A stretch of DNA of 64,000 bases from Siderastrea radians (Eukaryota > Cnidaria > Anthozoa > Scleractinia > Rhizangiidae): positions 70,237,376 through 70,301,375 of the forward strand of contig OZ024890.1 of assembly GCA_964017195.1 (NCBI GenBank). The letters run 5' to 3'. Below, piece after piece: positions 1 to 13,400 of the stretch; positions within the stretch are counted from its first letter, which is position 1, and each line of letters begins with the position of its first letter. Both the position numbers and the translations under genes were made by a program. The notes under the pieces were generated by a model. That model ran no database searches. It was not told the origin of the DNA and was given only the letters and a program-made list of their open reading frames with translations.

Positions 1-749
1 ATGATCTCGTGGATGAACTCGCCAAGATCTTTGCATCTTTTAAATGCCACTTTAATTTCCCAGCAAAACAAGAATACTCGAAGAAATAGCATAGAAATAT
101 ATTTTAAGCAACACCATCGCCTTTCAACACAGCTAACAAGGCAATTTGCTGTCTTTGAGAACTACTTATTGCGTTACAGACTGTCATTCATGCAAATCAT
201 ACTACATTTGCGTACGGCGTATTTGTGTTGACGTCTCGAATTACCTTTTAGATCAGAGTTTTCTTCGGTTTTTGTTTCGTTTTGTGCGAAGATTGATGTG
301 ATGTTGACTTCAGCATAATGAATGGAAATAATTTTGCAAACATTGCGTTGCGTTCTATTCAAAGTCTTCGGATTTATATTCCTTCTCACCTGAGTGACTC
401 ACTACTGACGTGCTCATCAGTGGCTCATGTTTACTAAAAAAATATCATTCACTCGCAATAGGGTACTGAGAAATACTCGACGCATAATCCTTATTACAAA
501 TTGTACCTCTAAATGCGGATTGTTTTCCCATTTCAATCATCTTTATAGGCCTTTTAAACCCGGAGTTATGACTTTTTAACAATTTGCTGTGATTTAGTTT
601 TCGATCACTTCTGCGATTGATGGGCTTGCGATAGAAGGAACCCGGTGAATTCAACTCGCTTCGCGACAACACGTCCGTAACTTCACAATAGATGTCTTTA
701 TCTCGTGAGAACGGCAAGCCTTGGTACTTACAGTATTCTTCAGCCTCTC
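1..749. other. Window start, no gene recognised
   Basis: No conserved protein, RNA gene or clear transposon end was recognised. A minus-strand open frame crosses 445-942, but its right half lies in a SINE and the rest matches nothing I know. If the hnRNP H-like gene begins upstream of the window, this stretch is part of its first intron. Confidence 0.4.
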
Positions 750-983
750 GCGAGATGAGACTCGCGAGAGGGTGGTAACTTACTTTTGAGTGGTACTGTA
801 GGTGGAATTTACTTACACTGGTATTTGAGGAGGGAGGAATCCTAAGTGCCCAGATAAAAAACTTGATGCAAATGAAAACCAACAGCGAACTCGTCCTACG
901 CACATAAGAAACTAAGTGTTGGGATTTCAACCCAGACTGCATTGCAGGGAGGCATGTGCTCTCATCATTACACCAACCCTGCT
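750..983 (-). repeat. tRNA-derived SINE (diverged copy)
   Basis: Read on the minus strand from about 983, the sequence begins with a tRNA-like head. An A-box-like GTGTAATGATGAGAGCAC is followed by a decayed B box (GGTTGAAATCC, positions 932-922). The body then resembles the widespread coral SINE whose tRNA head is followed by a Thr/Leu-like tail. The B box has lost the canonical GTTCGA, so polymerase III activity is unlikely. The 3' limit near 750 is approximate. Family recognition is from memory of cnidarian repeats. Confidence 0.6.
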
Positions 984-1170
984 TCTGTTGCCGTAGAAAA
1001 GAATTAACTAAATTTGTGTGTCAAGTATTTTTTCATAAAGTAACAATGCAAGTGGTTAGTATATTGGGTTAAATGTGTTGTATTTAAACAAGGCACTCGT
1101 GTCCAGGTGAACCATTGATGAAACCTGTCACTAACACTAGCAAGCCCAGACAGACAAATTACATTTAATA

Positions 1171-2251
1171 CTGTATTTACCCACCTATAGGCCACACTTT
1201 TTCAAGGAAAAAACGTTCGAAATTTGGGGTGCGGCTTATACACGGGTACAAGAGTTTTAGTGCTCATTAATATGCAAAATTTCCCGACACACACAGCATC
1301 AACAAAGTTACTGACTGCTTGACAGTTTGATTGAGTGTATCTTATGAGGTCAAGTTAATCCATATCTTCGAAGAATTTTGCTTCTCTCCGCTGGAATGAA
1401 TGTATCTAGCTTCCGAATATGTTTGTTGTTGGATGAAGTCCAAAGAAGTTTTTATTTGCCGAACTACATCACCTGTACACTAATAATACACAGAACCCGT
1501 CACAAGAAGAAAAAGTCGTGAATGAAACTGATATAAAATATCGCAGTTTCGAAGTTTAATACACACTGTCATGTCTTCAGCGATAAATAAGAAGTGATAA
1601 CCCTGCTCACGTTAATTTGCATATGTCAAAAGCGGAATTTGAAACCTCACACAATGCGTAACGCAACGATGCTTTTGATGCAACTTAGACTCTTGCTCTC
1701 GACAGACGTTTTGCCTTTCTGTTTCACCTGTAAGTGTGTAAATTCTGAAACATTCGGAAGTTTAGCATGGCTAATACAAAGCTTGTCACTATGCTGAGCC
1801 CGTGAAATACCTGTTTTACGCAACAACAAGGAAAAGCTTGAGTTTTATTTGAGCAACTTTACGTTAGAGCGTTTTGTCAAATAGCCATTTTGAGAATTAT
1901 CGCAACAATTTCCATAACATAAGAAAACTTAAAGTGGATAATTTACCCCATGAGGAAAAAGCCAGCGAATTCTAAACGCGTGTATCATTATTTTGTCATT
2001 TTTTGATCGCATAAAACGGCGATGCTTGCACCTCATTTTTTGACACACTTGTTGGATCTGTAAACAATAACGCTCGCGATCGAGTTCGGTCCATTTGTCT
2101 GATTTATTTCTCGAGAGATTACTCAAGTGACAAGCTCATTAATCTCTCGAATCGATACCTGATTCTTCTTCTTCTTGTGTAGTTAAGAAATTATTTTTCC
2201 CCAAGATTAGGTCACAAGGTTGGGGTGCGGCCTATACCTGGGTAAATACGG
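1171..2251. mobile_element. Non-autonomous DNA transposon with TIRs and 5-bp TSD
   Basis: The two ends are inverted copies of each other over about 29 bp. The left end begins CTGTATTTACCCACCTATAG; the right end, reverse-complemented, begins CCGTATTTACCCAGGTATAG. TAATA flanks both sides (1166-1170 and 2252-2256) as a likely target duplication. A second, inner copy of the GGTGCGGCTTATAC motif lies near 1227-1245. No transposase frame is visible in the 1.08 kb, so it must have been moved in trans. Confidence 0.75.
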
Positions 2252-2256
2252 TAATA

Positions 2257-2619
2257 CTCCTGATTACTTTGTGCTCGAAATAGTCCAGTAGTCCAGTTTC
2301 CAATTCATCAAGACTGCTGAATGAAAAGACCTTATACGCTCTTGTGCAGGGTTGGTCTCAGTCTGGAGTAACGTCTTCACAAATACCACCAGGAAAGTAC
2401 AGAATCCAAAAAATAGAACAATACACAGAGGTGTGGGTAGTTCAACTATTCCCCATGGAAGTTATTTTTTAATATTTCCCTTCAGATTAAGGCTACAAAA
2501 TACATCTTTTTATCCAGTGGTCTTGGTGAACTCAACTGGACTATTGTTTGCCCAATAAGCCAGTAAGCTTGTTCATTTTTGAAATTTTAACAGACTTAAT
2601 CTTGCTTGTTTATGTGTAG
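2257..2619. other. Intron sequence, nothing recognised
   Basis: This stretch lies between the TIR element and the first recognised hnRNP exon. I searched it in all frames for the missing start of RRM1 (a VRxRGLPW-type motif) and did not find one. Confidence 0.4.
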
Positions 2620-5600
2620 GTTGCAACATACGTGGTGGTGCAAAGAATGGCATTCATTTTACATACAGTGATGGAAGGCCAAGTGGGGAATGTTTTGTTG
2701 AGCTTGTTTCCAGGGATGATTTGGAAAAGTAAGGAAAACCTGCTTCTTTTTGGATCAAATGTTTTGTGAAAAAATAAAAATAATGATAAGGACAACATTT
2801 TGGCATTTTCATGAGGTCATTGTCATGTTCAGAATGCATCTACTCTAACAGAGCAAGGCATGAATGAAAATCACTTTTAAAAACCAGGCTGTACAGAGCC
2901 TACTAGCGTTCATTGTCATGGGAGTATTTTCAGTTGAAAGTGACCACCTCAAAGCAACCTTTGTGAAGCTCAAGTACCCCTTGAGGCTTGTGAACATTCA
3001 CATTCACATTCACATCTCTTCAGTAATATCCCACCCAAGGTGACTCACCACTGATAGCAAACCCCATCCAAATTGTTTTGTCTTTCGTGCAAATTACCTC
3101 AATTGATACTGTCAAGCGACCCAGACAAATGCCCCTGTTTCTTTGACCAAATTTTTTATGACCCATCGGTGTTCCTGTTAGCACGGTTTCACTGTACTGT
3201 GAACTTTTAGAGAAGGAGAACTTTGTACATTTGGTGTAGAAATTGAGAGATGCATTCTATTTATCCCCAGAGCTCTTGCTAAGAGCAATAACTTTATTGG
3301 CAAGAGATATGTTGAGGTGTTTGAGTCCAAGGCTGGTGAGATGGAGTGGACCTGTAAAAGAATGGGACAACCTCAAGACAGAGGCAATGAAGCAGTTGTT
3401 CGTCTCAGAGGCCTACCCTTTGAAGTGTCAAAAGAGGAGATTGCACAGTTCTTTACAGGTAAAAACAGACTCCCTGTCAACTATTGTTTGATCTTTGTGC
3501 CAATCTTCACGTAACATGACTATGAAGTAGGAAGTTAAAAACTCAAAAACCAACAGTTGCATTTTACACTACCTTCAATCATAAGGATGTAAACTGACGC
3601 ACCCCAGAAAAACAGAAACAGAAAAAAACTAGGTCAAATATAGCAGTCAGACCATGGCCAGCTACTGAACTAAGTTTCTCTGTTCCTATAATATTCCCCA
3701 AGGTAATAATTGATGGCACCATAAAATGCAACTGAGGGTAAATTTCATAGTTCATATGCTATTCCTAAGATGCCCTAAGTAGAGTAAAACAACCATTTTA
3801 AAGTGGTTATAAATTTAACTGAGATCACCTTGGCAGTGGACCCAAGTCATTGCTCTTGTTTTATGAGGTGAGGTCCATAAGCAAAGTAAGGTTTACTTTG
3901 CATCTGCTGTTTTTGCCCTGACCTATCACCATATGATGGACCAATTAGTGAAACTCTATTGAACAAATAAAGCAAGTGAATTTAAGAGGAGTTGAATCTC
4001 GGATACAGTGTTGGTTTTAGGATGAGTTTGTTGTTAGTTTTTGTCCTGTTTTCCTCCCTAGCTTGTATTCTATTCTGTTCTAAGTATCTATAGAGGACTT
4101 GCATGGATATAACCTGCCAGTGATATGACATTGCAGTCTTCAAAATTTGTCAATAATCCAGCTATGTAACATGTATGTTATGTATTCAAAGCATTAGATG
4201 ATGACTTTTTGTTCTTTTCAAATGCATTCTTGCTAGACTTTATGGTTTTGATATATTAAGTATTGATTGTTAAGTTAGTGACAAAAACTTCCCCTTGTCA
4301 GCTTTTCTCAAAAATCCCTCTCCGATTGTTAATAAGACTGTTCTGCTGAACTAGTGGTTGGGTAGACTTTTTAAAGATGTGTTACATTTATCATTGTCTA
4401 CCCATTGGCTCTTGTGACATCTGTTAAGGCCCCATTCCTTAGAAACCCTGAACAAGTGATTGGGTGTACATAACAGTTGTTGGTTTACATGCTTTGCTCT
4501 CTACTGGATTAATTCAAAGGGCTGGAGATAGTTCCTAATGGGATAACAATCACTCTGGATGAGGACGGGAGGACCACGGGGGATGCTTTTGTGGAATTTG
4601 CCTCTCCTGATATAGCTACTCAAGCTTTGAAAAAAAACAAAGAGACCATAGGGCACAGGTGGGGAAAGCAGTGGTGCGGGTCTGAACGGGACCATGGGCA
4701 CAATTCTGATTACTTTGTAGCAGTGGTTGGTTGGTTATGTGTTGTATATTGATTATGTACTGTGTGTTTTTCACAATGCAAATTTGGAGACTTTGTTGAC
4801 TTAGCAGAAGTACATGGTGAAAATTGCAAAGTATAACCATGTGTTTGGGATTATTTTCATTCTTTAACCCTTTGACCCGAAGACTTATAAGAGGCATACT
4901 TTCAGGTATGGTGTACATTTTGATTTTGCCCCCTTAAAGTGCACATAAAGGGCCTTTTTAGTTCCCAGGCCCCCTCAAAAAGACCATAAACAACATGCTT
5001 CAAAATGGCAGTGATTTGAAGTGGATTTGCAATATTTCCTCGGGGTTTTTTTTGTAGTTCTCCACACCGAGTTTCCAGTTTGTTTACATCAAGATTTAAA
5101 GATGGCAAACTTTTGTAGAGACATTGAAGAAATTCACCGTATTTGCTTGAAAATCGTGACGATATTGACTGGTCACTTCCGAACTGGGAATGACAAGATT
5201 GAAGAAGAAATGTTTCACCCATCCAAAGCCAAAGATACTCGGAAGTAGGATTTTGCTGACATTTGAAAACCAAAGACCTTCAGCTTCTAAAAGTGGTGGG
5301 CTGATGTGAAATTGGAACTGAGGGATACAACAACACAGAAAAGGTCAAGAAATCAACTCATGTGAACTGGATGAAATCCTCTATCATTCTGATTTTGAAA
5401 AATGTATGGTAATCTATATCTAACAATAAACTAACAGCCTGTGTGAGCATTTTACTGGACACTGGTGATTCTCTCCAATTTTTTGTGTGGAAAATTCAGA
5501 GGTCAAAGGGTTAATTGTCCAAAAAAACAAAAGGAAACTTGTAGCACACTAATTTGGCTTGAAGATAATGCAATTTTTTTATTCTGAAGTTGCATTGTGA

Positions 5601-8600
5601 AGTAGCATTTAGGTGAGTATTTGGTTTTTGTTAATGTTCTTCATGTGGATGTGTGTTTGTGGGTTACTTATACTCCAGGTAATATTGCTGGTTTGCATGT
5701 GACATCATAAAATTCTAGAGTCAAAACTTGCTAGGCCTGCTGAATTTTTATCATCAACAGCTGTAAGATGGCATAAAAATATATCATTATACAAGTTTCC
5801 AGCTCGGTAGTGTCCTTCGTTTTTAAACTACAGCATTTTGAATTTTCGAGTTCTCCGCTGTACGTGACATCAAGATGGCGCCGTAACAAAGCTGTCTTGT
5901 TTGAAAAAAAGGCCTCTCCTTAGGACTTTTAGCAGTTTGAACATTTCAAGTATTAGGTGAGGTGTTTACGTGAAAGTATACTAGCTCACGAGCGAAGAGT
6001 AATCGCTTTCATAGCAAAAGTGAATTCGAGGTGTTTTTTTTTTATATCTGGCTGCCATATTGGTGTACCACGGCAGCACACCAATATGGCGTCTCCATTC
6101 TGAGCTCTATAAATTTGGGTGGAACAGTTTGGCAAATAACTCAAGAACGCTGTACCGCACAGACCTGAGACTTGGAGAAGTCTCAGTCTCTTTGATAACA
6201 TTTGAAATTCTTGGCTTCTTTTATTGAATGGTTTCGAATTAATTTTTGCATGGTGTGACAGTGCAACCCGGCAATTAGCATGTGTGTGTGTGTTCTTTAT
6301 GGAAATTTTTGTTTTTTGATGTTGCTGGGTTTTTTTTTATCTTTGAGTAGTTTTATTACTTGAGTGAGGTAAAATCTGTAACAAGGGTCAGTGGATCTTT
6401 GTGAAGGGATAGGATGATCAAGTTGCAAGGGATTTCCAATAAGTTATGTTGTTTGACGTCTTCTTTAGAGATCAGTAGCACAATCACCACGCCCACTTGA
6501 GGTAGTTGGATAAACTTCATTTTATTTTTTTAGTTCAAGACCTTCAATAAAGTCAGACTTTTGCACACAGCTTTGGTTATCTTTGTTGATTACTATCCAT
6601 ACCAAGAAGGGGAAAAGAATGTTAATTCTTAAGAGAAAATAAAGGAAAACGGTAGAAATATGGGCAAATTTGGAATGAAACGCGTACATTTGTAAGTCCA
6701 TCTTGCAGGCGAAATTTTTCAAAATCTATTTTTATGAAAAATAAAGTTTGCTAGGACAAACGGATTACACCCAATGAGAACCCACAAATAACAATACATT
6801 TGACCACAGTTGAAGCATTTTATGTTTATTAAAACAAATCAAAAGGATTCATCATTTTGGAGTATCCTTCCTGTAACGCTGCTTGCAAGAAAATAGAGAT
6901 TCAGAATGTTGTTGTCCGTTGCATGCTGAACTTGAAACCTAGGATGATAAAAACACATCAACTAAATGCTCATAACTTGAGTTTTAATATGGGAAAGAAT
7001 AGATCAAAAGCATTGAATATAAACGAAGAAATGAGAGTTCAAAGAAGTCGCTACGTTTTATTTGTAACGCGATTGCGCAATAATGTTTTAGCCAACTTAC
7101 CTTTTCCTTGAGCCCTCAGATCCAAACAAAGCACAGTGGGCTTTCAGAACCGAGCAAATCTGAATGCTCACAAGATCCTCCAGTTATCTCCAGAACTTCA
7201 ATCTCCTAGCTTTCAAAACGGCTGAAATATTAGCTTTAGATTGAGTCGCTACGTTTTTCGCCATCTTAACTTTGTTTACGTAACAGTGTGCTAGACATTG
7301 AAGACTCTAAATCGTCTTCAACCCTGCGATTTGCTTCCTAAATGCGTCATGCTTTCTTCTCCAACTAAAACACTTTGTAACCTCCCCTCATACCACACTT
7401 TAGGGGGTTTCAGGGCATATTCCAGGGGCTAATTTTCCGGGAATTGAAAGCAATCTCTAAATATCGCGTGTCTCGAGATCAACCGACCGCGTGTTTCATG
7501 TAAATTATGAAAATGTAAATTGCATGTTTCCATGTAATCTGAAATGCCTTTTAAAAGGTTAAAAAGGTTCAAAGTTGTTTTATTTTTACTATTTTCTTGT
7601 ACTGGTGAGCTTAAAACTGAACATCTAAGAAAAGACCACGCCCACAAGGAATCATGGGTAAATTAAAAATGCTATTAAATACGCAAAGAATGTAATTTTT
7701 CCCCAAAACAGCAGGATTAGCCATTTTCAGGGTAAAATAAACCTAAATAAGTGATTTGGGCCAAAAATATATATTTTTGTATTTTGAAGGTATGTTACAG
7801 GATTGGGTACAGTGATTGTGCTACTGATCAAAGTTGTTTTCTGGAAATCTGTCAGACCATTGTTACTGTGTTTATTGTACAAAACAAGTCTTTCCACGTA
7901 ACTAAATTTCTAGATGATATTTGTGTAGTATAGGATTTAACTGTAGAGTTTGATGGTCCTGTTTTAGTTTGCTGTTTTGATAAATAATTACAGTACCGAT
8001 TGTTATTTAGAAAGCGATGTATCAAAATACCAAGGTTCACATTCTCATTTAGTTTTAGTTCTCAAGGCATAACTGACACACATGTATTAGGTGATGCATG
8101 CATACCATCTTACCACATTAAATCTGGTTTTATACCCTTTTATTGTTTCTTTTTGTACTGGTGTGTAATTAGTTTTGTAATTTGTCCTTGTTCATAGTTT
8201 GACAGTAGTCATTAGAAGAACCACTTTTGATGCAGTTGTTTGTATTATGTGTTGTGTAGGTTTCAGTTAACAGACTGTGCTTTATGCATTCAGATCACAA
8301 AAGTCTGGAAAACTAATATGCATTTGCTTTATCCTTTTAGATACATTGAGATATTCAAGAGCTCTAAAGCAGACATCAAATATGTATCTAAGCCAAAACT
8401 AAAGCCTTTGATGTCAACCAGACCTGGTCCATATGACAGATCTGGTGGAGGCTTTGGTGGCGGACGTGGAGGACGCTTTGGTGCTGTAGTTGCAGGAGAT
8501 GGGAGAAGGTAATTTTTTGTTTAAAGCACAATTTTTTGTTTTCTTCCTGTGATGAACAAGTCAATCCTAAGTGACATTATCTGAACAGGGCATGAAATTG

Positions 8601-11456
8601 CACCTAATATAGTCGCCAGTGCACCTTAATTTTTGGAGTTGGGGACCAAACCCTGAAAATTAGTCTAAAATTCTTCTTCGTTTGTAATACACGCTAGTGT
8701 CATTTAGGATAAAAACTCACAATTCCAGAGGGTCTAACTTGTCAAAATAACAGAAGAAAACCATTTTTTATTTTTAAAAAAACTGGTGACTATTTTTGTG
8801 GAATTGGCAACCACCTTGAAATATTTAGGAGCAAAGTGGCTCCTTGAAAAAAAAGATACTGAGGGTCTTTTTTTCACTGCCTTTCTTTCTTAATTCATAA
8901 TTCACACTAATTTGTACAGCATAGTAAACAGCACTACCTTTCAGTTCTGCAAGGCATCTTTCATTAGGATGGTTATGCTTCACCTTGAAATTCCATCTAA
9001 TGACCATAAAATTAGGAAAGTGTGGTACCAAAGGAAAGTGTTGCATTATGGCTTGTAAAACTACTGTGCAATAGCTGCCGTCTGTTTGTGACACTTGGGG
9101 ACTCCATCGACATGGAAAATTTTAACACCAATAGGAAGAACTGCATAATAGCATATGTTAGATTGTTTCACTTGAGTTAGATAAGCATACATGTATGATG
9201 ACTCATAGAAGTGAAGTGAAAGGGTGAAAAAGTGACTAAGCTCAAAACCATTATTATCCTATAGATTCAGAGGGAGGGGCAACCTTGGAGGACCAGTATT
9301 TGGAGGCGGTTATGGTGGTGACTTCAACGGTTTTGGTGGTGGTGGTGGTGGTGGTGGTGGTGGTGGTGGTGGACGAGGTGGACCAGGTCGTGGAGGTCGT
9401 GGTGGAAGAGGCAGGGGTGGATTCCGCAATCAAGGCCGTGGCGGCGGTGGGGGTAACTTTGGAATGATGTCCAGCACAGGCCATACAGTTCACATGCGGG
9501 GCTTACCATTTGCTGCAAAAGAAAATGATGTAAAGCAGTTCTTTATGCCCCTTAACCCTGTGAATATTTGGATGGAGTATTCAAGTGGCTCCTTCACTGG
9601 GGAAGTGGATGTGGACTTTGCAACCCACGACGATGCACAAGCAGCCATGTTAAAGAACAAGGCAACAATGGGTAGGGTATTCTTTTTGTCTCTACAGCAT
9701 TGGACAAAACTTTTCCATAGCATAAGTAAGCTTTAGCTCTTCTCTAGCAATTGTAGAAAAATGTGGTTTTCATTTTCTTGGCGATGATTCCAGTGCACTG
9801 CAGCCAGTATGGGCAGTATCACTGGGATCTTGCTGTATATACTTTTTCTCATATACAAAGTGCTTGTTGAGGACCAAACTGAGAACAAGCAACGATCAGG
9901 TTTTCAATGACTTTCTTACCAAGATGCTGCATATACATGTAGCAAAATATGAAAAAAATCTTGCCCCTATTTTTTTAAAGTTTTAACTGCTTCCTATCCT
10001 TGCTTATCTGCAGTCTCACAACAATCCACTTCAAATCTAAGACTAACACAGTTCAGCGATCCTACAGATTTTTTAAACTATTAATTGTACGTAATAAATA
10101 GCTGTTTCTATAATAATTATAGAATAATTATTATTCTGTTTTACTAAAATAAAGTACTTTCTTTATAGGCCATCGTTACATTGAGCTGTTTTTGCGATCT
10201 CAGCCTGGTGTTGATGAAGTTTCTAACCGAGGGTGGGGAGGCTCAGGAGGGGGACAAAACTTTAGTAGTGGAAACAGTGGTGGTAAGTATGATTAGGATA
10301 GAGTGCATCGATTACTGTACATTTGTAAGTCTGTACAGTAAGGGCTGTGACCAACCCATTGGATTGGAACAGGGCTCATTAGGGTCAGTATGTACCCCCC
10401 AGTATCTGTATCATAAAGCTTCCTGGTTGTCAATTGTAGGGTTACTCCAGCATTTTCTCTGGTTCCCTTCACAGTTTGCTGGTATCCATTCATGCACTTG
10501 GGTAGAGAGAAATAATATAAAGCAAAGTTGCTTGTCTCAAAGAAAGAATACAGTAGCAGAGACCAGATGAAGAACTACCAATCTTCTGACTACTAGAAAG
10601 TAGCTATGTTTTCACATTGAAAAATTATTGCAAATGTTTCCTTCAGACAAGGAAACAATTCAGTATATGGAAACTGGACAGCTGTGGAGTATGTTTACAT
10701 TGTTGCCCAAAATTGTCCATATTGTGCCCCTCTTGCCTCTATCCCTTCTAATGAAAATAAAATATCTTTTCTGCCCTCTCCACAGGTGGCAATTTCAGCA
10801 ACAACAACTTTGGTGGTGGAAACTTTAGTGGAAATTTCAATGACAGCAACAACTTTAGCAACTTTGGAGGAGGAGGAAACAACTTTGGTGGAAACCAAGG
10901 CAACATGGGTGGCTTTGGAGGCCAAGGAAATCAAGGTAGTGGCTTCAACAACCAACAACAGCAGCAGCAGCAGCAGCAGCAGCAAGGTAACTTTGGCAAT
11001 CAGATGGGAGGAGGTACTGGAGGTGGCTTTGGAAATCAAGGTAACACATTTGGCGGTAACACTGGAGGGTTCAGCTCTGGTCCCAGTGGCGGAAACTTCA
11101 GCTCACAATCTTCCTATGGGCAGAATACCAACTATGGGGGCACAGGTTTTGGAGGTCAGATGTCATCAGGGATGAACACAGGAATGAATACTGGAATGAA
11201 CACAGGAATGAATACTGGGATGAACACAGGCAGTTATGGAGCACAAGGAGGTGGGTACAACAACCCAGCACAACAGAGTACACCTTTTAATCAGCAACAG
11301 CAACAACAGCAGCAGCAGCAATCAGGATATGGTGACACCTCGGCTTATGGCGCAGCTGGCAGTGGGTCGTTCTTCGGCAGCATGCAGACGCAGATAAAGC
11401 AGGAATCGCAAGGCACAGGGACACCAGGCATGGTGTCATATCCTGGATATCAGTGA
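2620..11456 (+). CDS. hnRNP H/F-like RNA-binding protein, three quasi-RRMs (5' end missing)
   Basis: Homologue of heterogeneous nuclear ribonucleoprotein H/F, which binds G-rich RNA and regulates splicing and polyadenylation in the nucleus. Exons: 2620-2728, 3271-3458, 4520-4658, 8341-8508, 9265-9671, 10169-10282 and 10786-11456 (stop TGA). All have GT/AG junctions and matching phase, giving about 598 residues. Exon 1 here starts inside RRM1 ([19 protein letters not shown]), so the first beta-strand and start codon are upstream or unrecognised. RRM2 carries [14 protein letters not shown] and [10 protein letters not shown]. The linker has RPGPYDR, a hallmark of the H/F family. An RGG/poly-Gly block follows (13 Gly), then RRM3 ([23 protein letters not shown]). 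The tail is rich in Gly, Asn, Gln and Ser, with Q12 and Q10 runs and five MNTG repeats. Family assignment is strong; the exact paralogue (H, F, H3 or GRSF-like) is not decided. Confidence 0.93.
4864..5514. mobile_element. piggyBac-type MITE, TTAA target site
   Basis: The ends are TTAACCCTTTGACC and GGTCAAAGGGTTAA, perfect inverted copies with TTAA at both outer edges. CCCTTTGACC as terminal repeat plus a TTAA duplication is the piggyBac pattern. The 651 bp hold no transposase. It lies in the large intron after the second quasi-RRM of the hnRNP H-like gene. Confidence 0.75.
5515..8340. other. Remainder of a 3.7-kb hnRNP intron
   Basis: AT-rich intron without a recognised gene. It contains a short perfect hairpin: 12-bp arms CCATATTGGTGT at 6055-6066 and its reverse complement at 6078-6089, separated by 11 nt. 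Otherwise I see nothing that stands out. Confidence 0.5.
9335..9373 (+). repeat. (GGT)12 coding microsatellite
   Basis: Twelve GGT codons plus one GGA encode 13 consecutive glycines inside the RGG-rich linker of the hnRNP H-like protein. A pure codon run of this kind is prone to length polymorphism. Confidence 0.9.
10948..10985 (+). repeat. CAA/CAG coding repeat (Q12)
   Basis: CAA/CAG codons encode 12 glutamines in the low-complexity tail of the hnRNP H-like protein. A second Q10 run lies at about 11292-11321. The CAG-dominated stretch is nearly pure and could vary in length. Confidence 0.85.
11161..11232 (+). repeat. 12-bp coding minisatellite (MNTG repeats)
   Basis: Five tandem copies of a 12-nt unit (ATGAACACAGGA with ATGAATACTGGA variants) encode GMNTG repeats near the C-terminus of the hnRNP H-like protein. 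Third positions alternate, suggesting duplication of a 24-nt pair. Confidence 0.85.
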
Positions 11457-12190
11457 ACTTCTTACCAATGACTGCTTGTTTATTGTAGTTGCATGTAAGT
11501 TTTCATAACTAGAAAAGGCAGGCATCATCTCACTCTGTCATGTCCTTGTGAAAACACGTCTGATTATAAGCCCTGAAATTCTAAACTGATATTGTTGCTC
11601 TAGCTTGGTCTTTGTACAGTTATGGCTTTCTTGAATGTCAGGGCTTATTATGCAAACATTTTTTCACAGGGGTCAATCAGATTGGCAGCAGTAGTTTCTA
11701 TGTTTTGTTAAGCGTACAGAAAGTTGATTTAGACAACTGCAGTTTATGTAAACTTCTCCGAAACAACTGTCGATAAATAGACCCTTAATATGTTTGTATA
11801 ATATAACGCTTAGTTGGCTCAAATTTATTCAGTTTACACAACTCTTGAGAAATCATTTGAAAGATGAGAAAAGTGGCACTTGTTCCGTAGAGCTCTAGTT
11901 GCTTGTCATCAGATTTGATTTTTTTAATGAAAGTTTGTTGTTGTAAAATAACAGTTTTTAACCTAAGAGCGATTGAATTATTGTTTTGTAATATTGTAGT
12001 AAGTTAGGGGCAGTAACACTGAAGGGTTTTGTTAGCTGTGAACTGGAGATTTAAATCAAAACCGCCCAGTGTATTTCGTTGGTTTGCCTGTTACAGTTAG
12101 GGGTATCTTACTAGAAAACGATTATAGCGTTATTTATCCAGTGACTGTTTTTCTGTTTTTTAGTATCTCGTTTAGATATGTAATAAATCT
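11457..12190 (+). other. Probable 3' UTR of the hnRNP H-like gene
   Basis: The region after the stop codon is AT-rich and has no conserved frame. A canonical AATAAA lies at 12182-12187, followed by a T-rich stretch, a plausible poly(A) site giving a UTR of about 740 nt. Confidence 0.5.
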
Positions 12191-13400
12191 TTTTATTTGC
12201 ACTGCTTCTGTTAAATTTTTCTTTGCTCGCTTTTTTGCCCTTTCAGTACAAGATCTCATAAGGCGTTCTGCCATTCAGTTGAAAATCAACTGGTTCAGAA
12301 CTTTTGACGACGGAAATGCTAACGACGGTTCCTCCAAATGTGTTTTTTGGGATAAGCGGGCTTGTGAGCATGACTCAGTCTCACTCCGTTACCTCTATTG
12401 TTCTTTTTCCCGTTGTCAGTCCCTATCAATGATTCAATGCCTTTTATTTTGCTCATTCTAACCTGTTTCCCTTTCTCAGAAGATTTTAATCACGTGATAA
12501 GCTTCTGATTGTAGTTGCTGCCACCCTGAAAGATTTTTTGACTGGAGGGAAGGGTACTCGACGGCAGCTTAATTGGGTGGGGACTAAGACAAGGTTCTCG
12601 CTCACCAACACCAGGGCTCCGGCGATAGGAAGTTGTCATTTGGCGAGAGTCCTGGTGGTAGCGACCGTGGGGTATTATCGACGTTTAGATCGGACTACGT
12701 GTATGACTCACGAAATTTCAAACCAGTGACGTTTTCAGAGCTCTCGCTTCTTCGTGTTGTTTACCAATAGAGAAGGTAGCTCCTGGAATAAGTTTGGTAT
12801 GTGACAAGATAATGTAATGCTGCAAACTGGAATTGAAAATCATACGCGGTCTCGTACTCGTTAGCAAATCTAAATTTCCCTATTCTCAGGCAAGTGCAAA
12901 CAGACTTGTGCAGACTAAATATAGTTCAGCCTGTGAGTTCAGTTTAGTTGAAGACCATCTTCAATACTATCGATAGTAAAATGTTCTACCCAGTGAAGTG
13001 TAACGTTCTTGTGAAGTTTGTGCTGGATAGGGATGTCCCCCGATGATGGTGGACTCGGGGATAATAGGATTTTGATACAGGATTTCAAAGGAAGTGAAAG
13101 AAAAAATGAAGCTATTGGACCCCCCCCCCCCCCCCTCAAGAAATCACTATGTGCCAAACATACCCAATCTTATGTAGCTTAGAGAGGCAAGAACTGCTTG
13201 TTGAGGCGTATCGTCTGGATAGTATGTCATGAGTGTATTAGCATATTGGGTCAGATCGATCAAGGGCCTTGTTTACTAGCTACCCTCGGCGGGCTAACTT
13301 TTCATAGATTTCTTTATAAGTGTATGCTTGCTAGTCAGGGTCACCCTCCTACCCAGATCACCCTGTCTGCTTGCCTTCCTTGGACAGGCTCTCTTTTTTC
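12191..13400. other. Intergenic, nothing recognised
   Basis: No gene recognised. There is a poly-C run at about 13121-13135. The open frames here are short and lack conserved motifs. Confidence 0.4.

Noticed and set aside
445..942. 165-aa minus-strand open frame containing a QGLPFS motif reminiscent of an RRM
   Set aside because: Its N-terminal half is the tRNA-derived SINE, the motif lacks the rest of an RRM, and no splice-compatible neighbours were found.
922..983. tRNA gene
   Set aside because: The A and B boxes belong to a decayed SINE head, and no cloverleaf with a proper anticodon arm can be drawn.
5021..5273. Open frames on both strands in the hnRNP intron
   Set aside because: They lie wholly within the TTAA MITE at 4864-5514.
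9254..9518. Poly-Thr and poly-His frames antisense to the hnRNP exon
   Set aside because: They are shadows of the (GGT)12 coding repeat.
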